Shown in pieces: positions 9,254 to 18,900 of a stretch of DNA of 64,000 nt. The translations under genes were made by a program, and so were the position numbers. Source of the stretch: Enterococcus ureilyticus. Its GTDB lineage: Bacteria; Bacillota; Bacilli; Lactobacillales; Enterococcaceae. The DNA is taken from contig NZ_MIKC01000040.1 of assembly GCF_001730315.1 (NCBI RefSeq), positions 1 to 64,000 on the forward strand, given 5' to 3'. Under the pieces are notes generated by a model. That model was given only the letters and a program-made list of their open reading frames with translations. It was not told where the DNA came from and made no database searches. Positions within the stretch are counted from its first letter, which is position 1; each line of letters starts with the position of its first letter.

Positions 9254-9961
9254 ATGAATGAACAAAAACAACCCAAGAGGAAAAAACAAAGAGTTAAAAA
9301 GAAGCAGAACATGCAACCAACATATGCTGAAAATAGACCCAGAAAGAAACGGCCTGTATCTTCCAGCCGCAAAAAGAAATCATTAAAGAAGACTTTGAAA
9401 AAAATAGGCGGAAAAGTTTTACGGTCTCTCAAACAAAAAGAAACAATTTGGCTACTGATATTATTGACAGTTATTGTCCTTTTTTTCTTGAGATTTTCAA
9501 CACATCGAGTAGATGGACAATCAATGGAACCAACCTTTCAAACGAATGATCGGATCTTGATTTCTCCTAATAGTACGCTTAGTCGCTATGCTGTTGTTAC
9601 GTTTGAACCTAAAAATATCAAAAATGAGTCTTATGTAAAAAGAATTATCGGGATGCCTGGAGATCGGATTCAGCTGATGGGCAATGCATTATTTTTATTA
9701 CCAAAAGAAAATGAGAAGAAAGAGAAGGTTGATTTAACTACTGAGGTACCAGATGGAACAATCAAGATCATGGTATCTGAAGCGGTGATGAACCAACTTC
9801 ATCAATATGAACGGATTCCTAAAGATCGTTATTTTGTTCAAGGGGATAATCGTCTTCATTCAGATGATAGTCGTGTTTTTGGTTTGATCGACAAAGCGCA
9901 AATTGAAGGTGTTGTTCTTTATCGCTATTATCCATTTTCAAAAATGGGCATTGTGCACTAA
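9254..9961 (+). CDS. Type I signal peptidase, canonical Ser-Lys dyad (module A)
   Basis: This 235-aa membrane serine peptidase cleaves signal peptides of exported proteins. It has a basic N-terminal tail (about 1-65), one TM (about 66-82), catalytic Ser90 (GQSMEP), catalytic Lys129 (YVKRIIGMPGD) and box E (VQGDNR, DSR). It follows the Arg-variant signal peptidase directly. A TTG at 9230 could also start the frame, but ATG 9254 has GAGG at good spacing and matches the arrangement in module B. Likely substrates are the WxL and LPxTG proteins of the same module; this is an inference from linkage. Confidence 0.92.
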   Translation: MNEQKQPKRKKQRVKKKQNMQPTYAENRPRKKRPVSSSRKKKSLKKTLKKIGGKVLRSLKQKETIWLLILLTVIVLFFLRFSTHRVDGQSMEPTFQTNDRILISPNSTLSRYAVVTFEPKNIKNESYVKRIIGMPGDRIQLMGNALFLLPKENEKKEKVDLTTEVPDGTIKIMVSEAVMNQLHQYERIPKDRYFVQGDNRLHSDDSRVFGLIDKAQIEGVVLYRYYPFSKMGIVH

Positions 9962-9988
9962 GAAGATTGAAAGAAAGAGAGAAACCAA

Positions 9989-12580
9989 ATGAAAACTATT
10001 CGAGCTTTTATGAGACAACACTATCCAGCGATGATTTTGAGTTTTAGCATACCTGTCGTACTGATGATCGTTGCTTATTATTCTATCGGCATCTATCCAG
10101 GGAGTGAACGAAGTATCCTAGCCACAGATTCATTTGCACAATATGCCAATTTTCATGCTAGTTTTAAAAATGTCCTTCAAGGCAAACAAAGCATTTTTTA
10201 TACTTGGTCAGGCTCACTAGGACTAAATTATTGGGCCTTAGCAGCTTATTATCTGAATGGATTATTTACTCCTCTTGTGGGGTTGTTTGATAATGCAACG
10301 ATGCCTGATACGATTTATTATCTAACATTATTGAAGTTTGGCGCTAGCGGACTTTCATTTTGGTTTTTTGCCCAACATACCTTCAAACTTGATCGCTGGT
10401 TAACTGTAGGATTAAGTATTTCTTATGCCTTGATGTCGTATGCAGTTGGTTATTCTGTTGTTATTATGTGGCTAGATACATTTGTTTACTTGCCTTTGAT
10501 TGTTTGGGGGATTCATCGCCTGTTTGAACAGAAAAAACCAGTGCTTTTATTTAGCAGTTACCTTTTATTATTTATTTCAAATTTTTATATGGGATTTATG
10601 GTCGGCGTATTCACTTTTCTCTATGCAATAATCCGTACGTTATGCAATTGGTCAGAGTATAAAGGACAATTTTTATCCTATCTAGGTACGTCCTTATTGG
10701 CAGGTGGTGCGTCAATGATCACCGTATTGCCAGCCGTGATCGATTTGCGGACGAATGGTGAAAGTTTGAGTCCGATGTATACTTTTTTAACACCAGATAC
10801 AGGACCGTGGGACTTTATTGCTAAGAATATGGTAGGTGTTTACGATACGTCTAAATATGAAAGTATGCCTTTTATTTATATTGGATTAATTCCGTTGGTT
10901 TTTTGTGTTTATTACTTTTTGAGTAAGGAAGTGGCTTGGAAAGAAAAAATAGGCTATGGTAGTTTGTTTTTATTATTGATTGCGAGTGTTTATGTATATC
11001 CTCTGAACCTATTTTGGCATGGATTACATGTACCGAATATGTTTTTATTCCGTTTTAGTTTCTTAGTTTCCTTTTTAGTGATTTTACTTGCAGGGTATGG
11101 ACTTGAACGCTTTAAAAAAGAAGACAGTGATCGCTTGGTGAACGGTGTGCTGGGAATCATTGGGATTTTTCTGCTGTTTGTTTTTTTCTCTAATAAGAAA
11201 CGCTACGATGTAATCACCATGGAGTCATTGATCTTAACAATAGGACTGTTGCTGATTTATTTAAGCATTTGGTTATTATGGGTGTCAAAATATAAAGTCA
11301 AAAAATGGATTCCAGTCGTTTTGCTGATCCTGATGATCGGTGAGGCTGGCTACAATGCTCGTTCGATGGTTGTCGGTATTTTATCCGATTGGGGCTATCC
11401 CTCGCGGATATTGTACACAAAAAATTATGAGGAAACAAAGCAATTAATTGAACAAACCAATCAAAAAGAAGAGTCATTTTTCCGATTAGAAAATTTAGAT
11501 GTTGAGTCATTGAATACTAGCTTTAATTTTGGTTCCCATGGCGTGTCAATGTTTTCGTCGATTCGTAATCGCCACTCTTCGCAATATTTAAATGCACTGG
11601 GGTTCCGTTCTTTAGGGACCAATTTGACGATTGAATATGTAAATAATACCTTGTTGGCAGATACACTTGTTGGTATGAAATACAACTTGGCTAAAGATGA
11701 CTTGATGAAATTTGGGTACAAAAAAGTCAGTAGTGCAGGGGAGTATACGCTGTATGAAAACGAGTATGCATTACCTTTAGGAATTTTAACAGATGACAAA
11801 ATTTATGAGCCGACGGCCGTTCAAAACCAAACAGAATTATTTAATCATCTTTCCGGCATGGAAGGCGAACTTTTTAGCTTTGGTGAAGCAGCTTTGATTG
11901 AAACTGAAAATGCAATTGTAACAGAAGGCAAAACGCTCACGATTGCAGAGGAAGAACCCGCGTTGCCAAAACAAGTTACCTGGTTAGTCACCGTTCCAGC
12001 AAAATCACAAGGCTATTTAAGTTTGGTAGCAAAAGATATGGCCGAAGCAGTCAGTGTCAATGTCGATTTAAGAGTGGACGGAGTTAGTCGGAAAACGGGA
12101 TTGATCAATACGGGTCAGTATTACAATCTGGGTTATTATGATGAACCGACAACAGTGGAAGTGACAGCCGCCTTTTCAGAAGGAAAACAAAAAGTAGAAT
12201 TGTATCGACCAGATGCTGTTTTTCTTAATACGGAACGCTTTAAAACAGCTGCAGAAAAGATGCAAGAAAAAGGTATAGAGATTCAAACACAAGGGCGAAC
12301 AGCAAAGGCATCGGTTTCTCTGAATAAAGAGCAGGTATTATTAACCACGATTCCTTATGACCGTGGTTGGAAAGTCTTGATTGATGGAGAACCTGCTGAA
12401 ATTACTACATTTAAGGATGCTTTTTTATCTGTAAAACTTCCAGCTGGTAAACATGATATTGAATTTATCTTTTTACCTCAAGGATTTGTACTAGGAGCGA
12501 GTTTATTTGGTAGCTGTATCTTGATTTTTAGCGGATGTTTGTGGTGGCGTAAAAAGCGGCAAAGTGAGGCAGTAAAATGA
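9989..12580 (+). CDS. YfhO-family multi-TM membrane protein (module A)
   Basis: This 863-aa protein has about a dozen TM helices in its first 470 residues, then a large extracellular C-terminal region (about 470-835) and a last TM (about 838-858). Sequence features such as FYTWSGSLGLN, NFYMGFMVG and the late TIPYDRGWKVLIDG are typical of the YfhO family. YfhO proteins are GT-C-like and are implicated in adding sugars to (lipo)teichoic acids from undecaprenyl-phosphate carriers. No CsbB- or GtcA-like partner is encoded nearby. A module-specific surface glycosylation role is inferred. The stop overlaps the next start (ATGA). Confidence 0.88.
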   Translation: MKTIRAFMRQHYPAMILSFSIPVVLMIVAYYSIGIYPGSERSILATDSFAQYANFHASFKNVLQGKQSIFYTWSGSLGLNYWALAAYYLNGLFTPLVGLFDNATMPDTIYYLTLLKFGASGLSFWFFAQHTFKLDRWLTVGLSISYALMSYAVGYSVVIMWLDTFVYLPLIVWGIHRLFEQKKPVLLFSSYLLLFISNFYMGFMVGVFTFLYAIIRTLCNWSEYKGQFLSYLGTSLLAGGASMITVLPAVIDLRTNGESLSPMYTFLTPDTGPWDFIAKNMVGVYDTSKYESMPFIYIGLIPLVFCVYYFLSKEVAWKEKIGYGSLFLLLIASVYVYPLNLFWHGLHVPNMFLFRFSFLVSFLVILLAGYGLERFKKEDSDRLVNGVLGIIGIFLLFVFFSNKKRYDVITMESLILTIGLLLIYLSIWLLWVSKYKVKKWIPVVLLILMIGEAGYNARSMVVGILSDWGYPSRILYTKNYEETKQLIEQTNQKEESFFRLENLDVESLNTSFNFGSHGVSMFSSIRNRHSSQYLNALGFRSLGTNLTIEYVNNTLLADTLVGMKYNLAKDDLMKFGYKKVSSAGEYTLYENEYALPLGILTDDKIYEPTAVQNQTELFNHLSGMEGELFSFGEAALIETENAIVTEGKTLTIAEEEPALPKQVTWLVTVPAKSQGYLSLVAKDMAEAVSVNVDLRVDGVSRKTGLINTGQYYNLGYYDEPTTVEVTAAFSEGKQKVELYRPDAVFLNTERFKTAAEKMQEKGIEIQTQGRTAKASVSLNKEQVLLTTIPYDRGWKVLIDGEPAEITTFKDAFLSVKLPAGKHDIEFIFLPQGFVLGASLFGSCILIFSGCLWWRKKRQSEAVK

Positions 12581-13521
12581 AACAACGAATAATAGCGCTG
12601 ATCTTTAGTGGCATACTGTTCCTGACCTTAACAGGATGTCAAAAAGGCCAATTGGAAAAAGCAAATGAGACTTTCACAGCAGATGACAGTGAATACAGTT
12701 TTAAGCTTCCGAAAGGCTGGAAAGTCGAAAAAGAGTACAAAGAAACCTTTAATGAAGCTGCGGTATTTGGTGCGGAAGATAGCAACAGTCGTTCAGAGAT
12801 GTTTGTTCGTGCTCAACCCAGTAAACCTCTTGATGAACAAGAATTAAAACAGGAGACGAAAGAAAGCTTGCTTGCGTTTTATAAATTAGAGGCAGGAGAA
12901 GTTGAAAGCTTTGACGTTGATGGTCTGCCTGCGATTCACTATTTAATGCCTAGTGTCTATAAAAAGAAAGCAGTTTGGTTGGATATGTATTTTGTTACTA
13001 CGAAAACACATCTTGTGAATTTTCAATTTTATCGACCAAGAGATAATAGTGCTGAGAAACAAAAACAAGTGATTTATGAATCGGTGAAAACCTTAAAACA
13101 ATTGCGCGGCAGTCAAACGCTTACGAGCAGCAGCCAGCAAAAAGGCGCAAAAAATAATCAGAAGTTAGAAAATCAGCGTGTTGCGATTCAACTGACAGGA
13201 AATAAGATTGTAGGAAATCAGTTGATTCTACGATATGTAATCACGAATAAGACCTCAGAAGACTTGATTCCAGTCGATGAATGGCAGCAAATGTTCTCTG
13301 TAACCGAGGCGGGAGAACATTTAGCTATTACAGAGCAGCCCAAGGCAGATGATACAGAGCTGGATTATTTATTAAAACAAAATAAACAACGATTACCAGC
13401 AAACGAATCAATAGAAAGTGCAGTTGTTTATACGCTTCAACCCGAAGGGACAATCACTATTCGGGTGAATGAGGGGCAAGTGAACAGCGATGAGCCAATG
13501 AGTTTAACCATTGAAAGATAG
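12577..13521 (+). CDS. Lipoprotein with PsbP-like and DUF5067-like regions (module A)
   Basis: This 314-aa lipoprotein has a type II signal peptide with lipobox LTGC. The first half (about 30-170) resembles PsbP/DcrB-type folds (YSFKLPKGWKVEKEY, VFGAED). The second half (about 190-310) is Ig-like and resembles DUF5067 (LILRYVITNKTSEDLIP). It is anchored on the outer membrane face and translationally coupled to the YfhO gene by a four-base overlap. The paralogue at 35698 has the same layout. Function is unknown; a role as accessory subunit or chaperone of the surface complex fits the context. Confidence 0.82.
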   Translation: MKQRIIALIFSGILFLTLTGCQKGQLEKANETFTADDSEYSFKLPKGWKVEKEYKETFNEAAVFGAEDSNSRSEMFVRAQPSKPLDEQELKQETKESLLAFYKLEAGEVESFDVDGLPAIHYLMPSVYKKKAVWLDMYFVTTKTHLVNFQFYRPRDNSAEKQKQVIYESVKTLKQLRGSQTLTSSSQQKGAKNNQKLENQRVAIQLTGNKIVGNQLILRYVITNKTSEDLIPVDEWQQMFSVTEAGEHLAITEQPKADDTELDYLLKQNKQRLPANESIESAVVYTLQPEGTITIRVNEGQVNSDEPMSLTIER

Positions 13522-13531
13522 GAGGGCGTCT

Positions 13532-14272
13532 ATGAAGCGATGGACAATTTGGTTGTTCCTAGTGACGATTGGATTTAGCTTAGCAGGATGTACACAAAAA
13601 ACACAATCAACAGCAAACGAACAACTACCTAAAAATGAAGCTGCCTTTACATGGTGGTCAGATCGATCAAAACCATTTGGAGAGTATAACTACACGGTAA
13701 TGGATGAGAAACAAGCACAAGACGATTTGGAAAATAAATTTCATGTAGTGCTGTTGCCCTCTTTTGATAAAGCCCGTGAATTGATTAAAACAGATTTTTT
13801 ACTAGACGATGTTGTGGAAGAACCAGAAGAATTTACTATTAATGCAACGAAAAGAGAATTACGCTTCAGCAGTCAAATAAAATTCAAGAACCTGCAAGGT
13901 CAATATTCCTCTTATGGAACAGTGACAGCGAAATATGATTATTTAGAAGACCAAAAAAAGGTAAGACTGTCTAATCAACGAATCGAGTTGTATAACGCAA
14001 CAGCTAATGAAAAATATAATGGTAAAAATTTAGATGATACGCTGAAAAAGCTAGGAACTCTTTTGGAACTAGACGATTTAGAGCAATTGTTGAAGAATTT
14101 TAAAAAGGAGACGGCAGATCAAGAGAAACGTAAAGGCAAAGATATTGTCATTTATGAAGATTTTCATGAAGGCCAAAAAAAGCATTTGTTTGGGAAAAGT
14201 TTTGGAGTAGAGTATAACGAGTTTGGCGTATTAGAGAAAATCTACGGGTTAACCATGGATTATCGAGTGTAA
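13532..14272 (+). CDS. Lipoprotein of unknown function, last gene of module A
   Basis: This 246-aa lipoprotein has signal peptide and lipobox SLAGC. The mature part has no family I can name. It contains the segment KPFGEYNYTVMDE, shared as KPFGKYDYGMLDE with the paralogue at 36714, and a Lys-rich C-terminal half. The start ATG at 13532 has TAGGAGGG seven bases upstream. A TTG at 13511 would add residues in front of the signal peptide and is unlikely. It closes the 13-kb series of co-directional genes. Confidence 0.8.
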   Translation: MKRWTIWLFLVTIGFSLAGCTQKTQSTANEQLPKNEAAFTWWSDRSKPFGEYNYTVMDEKQAQDDLENKFHVVLLPSFDKARELIKTDFLLDDVVEEPEEFTINATKRELRFSSQIKFKNLQGQYSSYGTVTAKYDYLEDQKKVRLSNQRIELYNATANEKYNGKNLDDTLKKLGTLLELDDLEQLLKNFKKETADQEKRKGKDIVIYEDFHEGQKKHLFGKSFGVEYNEFGVLEKIYGLTMDYRV

Positions 14273-14311
14273 CGATTCTTACAGAAAATTTGTAAAGGAG
14301 TACCAATAATC

Positions 14312-14398
14312 AAATAGCGAATTAACTTATTTTTAGTTATTTTATTTAATTTTATAAATAAAATAAAATAATGGCAGAAATGAGTTTATTTGCTATTT
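14312..14398. repeat. 87-bp nearly perfect palindrome
   Basis: The outer arms, about 18 bases each (AAATAGCGAATTAACT at 14312 on and its near complement ending GCTATTT at 14398), enclose a second 12-base pair of arms (TTATTTTATTTA at 14337-14348 and TAAATAAAATAA at 14355-14366). It lies between module A and the beta-helix protein gene. It lacks the GC-rich stem and T-run of an ordinary terminator. It could be a transcript end, a regulator site or a small palindromic repeat element. Confidence 0.6.
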
Positions 14399-14533
14399 AT
14401 AAGCGTTTTTAATCCATTGTTTTTTCAAAAAATTATCATTTTAACGAAAAACAAGATAAATAAATCGTTATTTTATGTGATAGAATAAAAGAACTGGAGA
14501 CAGTAAATAAAAAAAGAAAGAGGTATGAAAAAC

Positions 14534-15844
14534 ATGGTTAAACTTAAAAATGTTGCTGGACTTTTATTCGTTGGTTTATCAGTAGGTTTACTAGCAGTAG
14601 CAGGAGGGCAAAAAGCATCTGCTGCGGAACTGTTAACAGCCAACACTGATTTGAAAGGTTACGATGCAACCGTAACTACAAAAGCGGATGGAACAAATGT
14701 ATTGACAACAAAAAAAGGGGAATTTTTGCTAAACGAGAATTCTTCATTGTATAGTTCAAAAATCATTACGATTACGTTGAATAATACAAAACCTGTTAAT
14801 ATGGGCGCAATTCAAGCTAAAAGAACCTTGGAATTCCGTGGAAACGGTGAATTGAACGTCAATACAACAGAAGAGATTGGGATTAACGTAGGAGATCATT
14901 TGAAAGCCTTCAAATTTACAAAATATGGGAAAGGTCACGTAACCGCAACTGCTGCCGGAACGGGTGTCTTTGTTCATAATGAAATTCAAATGGATGGCGG
15001 AACAGTTGAAGGTTTCGGTACTAATTATGGTGTTTATAGTGAAAATGATATTAAACCTTACAATGATGCTGTATTAAAAGGAACAAGTAGTGAAGGTACA
15101 GGAATTTACGCTTACCGTGATATCTATGCATGGAAAGGTGCAACGGTTGTAGGGGAAGGAAAAGTTTCTGGTGCCCGTTCAATCATTGCACATATCCAAG
15201 CTGAAGATGCTGGCAGTTCGATAACTGGTATTTCTACTGATATCAACAGCTCCTTGTCTGCCTTACATGCAGATAAACAAATGCTGCGTGCATACTCAGG
15301 TGCAGTTGTGCGTGAAGAATACAGAAAACCAACATTTGAAATTACAGATGATGTACCGATAGTTGTTACAGACTTTACGAGTGTTGCCCGCAATATGAGC
15401 AATATGAAGAACTATACGTGGGTTTCAGAACCTGACAATGTATTTTTAAACGAACAAGGCGGATTACTAGGTGATGTAGCGAAAGGAACACCTAAAAATC
15501 TTAAAATTATTGGCTCACGTCAAGAAAGCAAACTAAATAAAAATGAAGTTAGTCAAATTAAAACAAACGGAAAACATGAAGTGATTTTTTCAGAAACGCC
15601 GACTAAATTTACCCTACCAGTAACAACAAAACATTGGGTATTAGATCAGGCTACAAATGAATATAAATTATATGAAGAAGTAGTTTACGATATCGAAGTT
15701 GGCGACACATTTAAAGTAAAAGACCATCTATATGATTTTAGCTTCACAGAATGGGATCTGATAAAAATAGATCGCGAAGATTTTGAAGTATTAAAAAATG
15801 GGAATGAATATGAAGTAAACTACTACTATGATGTAGATATGTAG
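14534..15844 (+). CDS. Secreted beta-helix-type surface protein
   Basis: This 436-aa protein has a signal peptide ending near KASAAE and a region of short Gly/Asn/Val repeats (about 40-260) like pectate-lyase-type adhesive beta-helices, with the head of the large WxL protein at 1092 as a relative in style. A C-terminal domain (about 350-436) ends in YEVNYYYD. No LPxTG motif and no WxL domain are present, so it is either released or held by other proteins. ATG 14525 lies directly against AAAGAGGT, so ATG 14534 is better spaced. A long AT-rich leader precedes it. Host or matrix binding is possible but unproven. Confidence 0.75.
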   Translation: MVKLKNVAGLLFVGLSVGLLAVAGGQKASAAELLTANTDLKGYDATVTTKADGTNVLTTKKGEFLLNENSSLYSSKIITITLNNTKPVNMGAIQAKRTLEFRGNGELNVNTTEEIGINVGDHLKAFKFTKYGKGHVTATAAGTGVFVHNEIQMDGGTVEGFGTNYGVYSENDIKPYNDAVLKGTSSEGTGIYAYRDIYAWKGATVVGEGKVSGARSIIAHIQAEDAGSSITGISTDINSSLSALHADKQMLRAYSGAVVREEYRKPTFEITDDVPIVVTDFTSVARNMSNMKNYTWVSEPDNVFLNEQGGLLGDVAKGTPKNLKIIGSRQESKLNKNEVSQIKTNGKHEVIFSETPTKFTLPVTTKHWVLDQATNEYKLYEEVVYDIEVGDTFKVKDHLYDFSFTEWDLIKIDREDFEVLKNGNEYEVNYYYDVDM

Positions 15845-15904
15845 AAAAAATCAGAATGATTAGATTCGCAAAAGCGTAAAAAAATCTGATGTTTAAAAGA
15901 ATAA

Positions 15905-15958
15905 GCAAAAAAAGCCGACACGTTTTTACGAATTGTAAAAGCGTGTCGGCTTTTTTGC
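15905..15958. terminator. Strong bidirectional terminator
   Basis: An almost perfect hairpin with arms of about 24 bases contains GCCGACACG and CGTGTCGGC. The loop is GAATT, and there are A-runs on one side and T-runs on the other, so it works in both directions. It separates the convergent beta-helix gene and the minus-strand M60 protease gene. Confidence 0.92.
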
Positions 15959-15968
15959 TAAAAACAAC

Positions 15969-18900
15969 TTATGGGACAGTTGATAAGGTCCAAAGCAACT
16001 GACTAGAATAAGAATCAATAGTTTTTGTTGTTGCTTCAGGAATCAACAAGTCTATACTAGGAACATTTGTTGTCGGCTCGTTAAAGTGAAACCGCCATCT
16101 TCCGCCGCCTTCACCAGCTTTGGCTGTAAGAACATTTTGAACAGAGCCGATGCCTTTTTCATCAAACGTCAAAGTGAAATTTGAATTTATAATAGAGGGA
16201 ATTTTTGTTTGATCCGTTTTCTCTTCCGCATGAATAGCCGAAATAGACAATAGAGCACCGTCTAAAAGGATATTATTAGCTGTTTTGAACTGCTGGCTTT
16301 GCTGGACCTGTAAAACCCAATCACCAGGGATTGTTCTAGTATCCGTGATTTGAACATAGTGGGTAGCATCAAGCGGTTTTTCAGCAGTAACAAGCATGTC
16401 ATCCTTTGAAATAGGGTGCGTGCCGAAGTGGATCGGCGAGACAAAATCTAGCGATAATTTGCCTTCTTTGGTGTATATATAAGTAACGGATTGTTCCTCA
16501 ACAGTAAATCGTCCAGTGTTATTTTCAGGTGTCTCTTTTAATGTGTAGTCTTCAATTTGTTTCGGGGATGTTGTATAAGCAGTGCCGATTGTTCCGCTTA
16601 AAACATCTGGTGTATGGATAGGGTCATTTTGCTCATCGACGTAGTTGACGGTGACTGTACCAACTAATGCTTCAGGTGTTTCGTATAAGTTTAATCCTGT
16701 ATCTGTTACTAAAAAGTATTGTGTGGGTCCGCTGAAAGCCTCATATTTTTTGCCTTCAACAAATGCAGTCAACGCCTTTGTAACATATTGTTGGCTATCT
16801 AGATCTAAAGAAATCGCTTCTTTATTGATTCTGGCATGCGTTATTTCTATCATATCCCCTGTTTCCAAAGCGATATTTTGATCATTAATCATCTTGGTAA
16901 AGGCATTGGCTCGAGTATTATTCTTTACTTCGATCATTGTAGGTGGTTTTTCTTGGTTCGCATAAGTTACTTTAATCGTGATCAAAGGCGTTGTTGAAGG
17001 ATCTGATCCGTTCATGGTATAAGGATCAGCCCCTTGCGCAATGAGTTTTTTCTTTTCTTTATCAAAGGTCAACATTGTACCGTAGCCTCCGTGTCTTGGA
17101 AGAACGATGGTATCCTCAAAGTGATAGTTGAATGGAGCTAGATAGTTACCAACAGAACCAAATAAACTGTTTTGAGCAGTGAGTGATACGGTCTGATTAA
17201 GGTAACTGGATAACGATTGACCTTGTTTAACACTTTCTGTAGGAAGTGTTGTTCCAAAAGAAAAGGTCAGATCACCAGTGACTGGGTTGTCATAACTAGC
17301 AATAAAATCTTGTGGAATCAATGTTTTGGCGATGGGAAAGTCAGTCGGTTTCCACTGGATGACAGGCGCGAAATCAAGCTCTTTCCAGCCATTAGGCGTA
17401 ATAATGTAATAATACGTATCTTTATTTGTAGTAACTTTTTTGCCGTTGATGTAGCGAGACACACGTTTAGAGGATTCTCGATGATAGATTTCTACAATAT
17501 CATTTTCAGCTACTTTAAAGGTATTGATTTTACTTGCAAAATGGACACCTGTATCACGACCATATCCTTCAGCGTAGAGCTTTTTTTCTTTCATTTTTGC
17601 GCTATAAACTGTTACTTTGGGGTAGATATTATTGGGTATATTTTGCAAAATTTGTTTTTGGTTTCCGATAGCCACAAGTTCTTTTGTACTAGGGTCATAA
17701 TCTAAGGCAGCATAAGAGCCATTTTGACCAGCCATGACGTAAGTATTGTTTGGCATGATTTGTGTTGGAACACTAAATCTATTTTTGATCATCCGTTCAT
17801 TTTCAAAATAGGCATATCCGTCTTGGATACCAAAATTTGTTGGATCAGCAATATCACTTTTTAGATAGCGAACAGGAGATGTGATTGGTTCTGAACGAAG
17901 ATTAGAAAAGTATGATTCTAAAGAAAAACGATTCATCTCTTCAAAAGGGATCCTGATCGAAGCTGTTGCATCAGTTAAATCTGCATAAGGTAACGTATAA
18001 GTACTCTCCGAAATACGATAAGTGCCATCTTGTTCTTCTTGTTCTGTTGCCAAGATATCTTTCCAAATTTCTTTTTCTAGAGGTGGTAACTGAAGAGCTG
18101 ACAATGTTTGTTTCGTCTCTTCAGTTACCGCAAAATGCCAAAAATCAAAATAGGGAGTCAAATCTCGATTAGCTATTTTTGAAGCCATAATAATGAAAAA
18201 TTGCTTTTTCTCTTCGTTAGTACTTGGTAAATCAACTGCAGGCGTTGCGCGATAAAGCTTATTCAATTCAGGGTAAAAATCGTAGCCGAATGTTCTAGGT
18301 AAAGTAACGTACATCCCTAACGCAGCAAAATAAAAATCCGTTGGGTATTTGGCAATCTCTGCTTCCATAGTCCAGGAAGAATCATTTTGGATATTGGTAA
18401 AATAACGAGCGACTTTTGCTCTGTAATTATTATGTTTATTATTTGGACTCATGATTGCATCGTAAGGACTATTATTACCAGTAAGGTGAGATTGGACATA
18501 GTCCGAATAAATGTTAACCGTCACTTCACTCATATTATCCCAAGTATAAAATGGATTTTGATAAGAGTGCCCAATTTCATGAAACAACCCCCAGTTTGTC
18601 ATATTTTCTCCAGAATTAAAGACCTCTCTATCTCCTGTTGTAGCACTATGCATCCCCAAATGGAAATCTGTACAATAAAATTTTCCGATACCATCTGAAG
18701 GATTAGCGATATGAATCCGCTGTGGTGCTTTTTTCGTAATGCCAAGACCATTGAAATCAAGACCTGCTGCATCATTTTCAAGACGAATCGCTTGGGACAC
18801 ATAATTCATGAAGCGATCGACTTGCTCATCTTTTAGAAAAATATCTTTAGCCCGATCCATCCTGATGGTAGCAATCGTATCTTCGTTCACGAATTCCATA

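Noticed and set aside
14534-15844. HWVL and EWDL near the C-terminus as WxL motifs of the beta-helix protein
   Set aside because: They are not in the WxL context: there is no terminal TWxLxxxP motif and the protein ends in YYYDVDM. They are probably chance Trp residues in another domain.
16645-18698. Plus-strand open frames opposite the M60 protease gene
   Set aside because: They lack ribosome binding sites, have poor composition and lie within a long well-supported coding sequence on the other strand.
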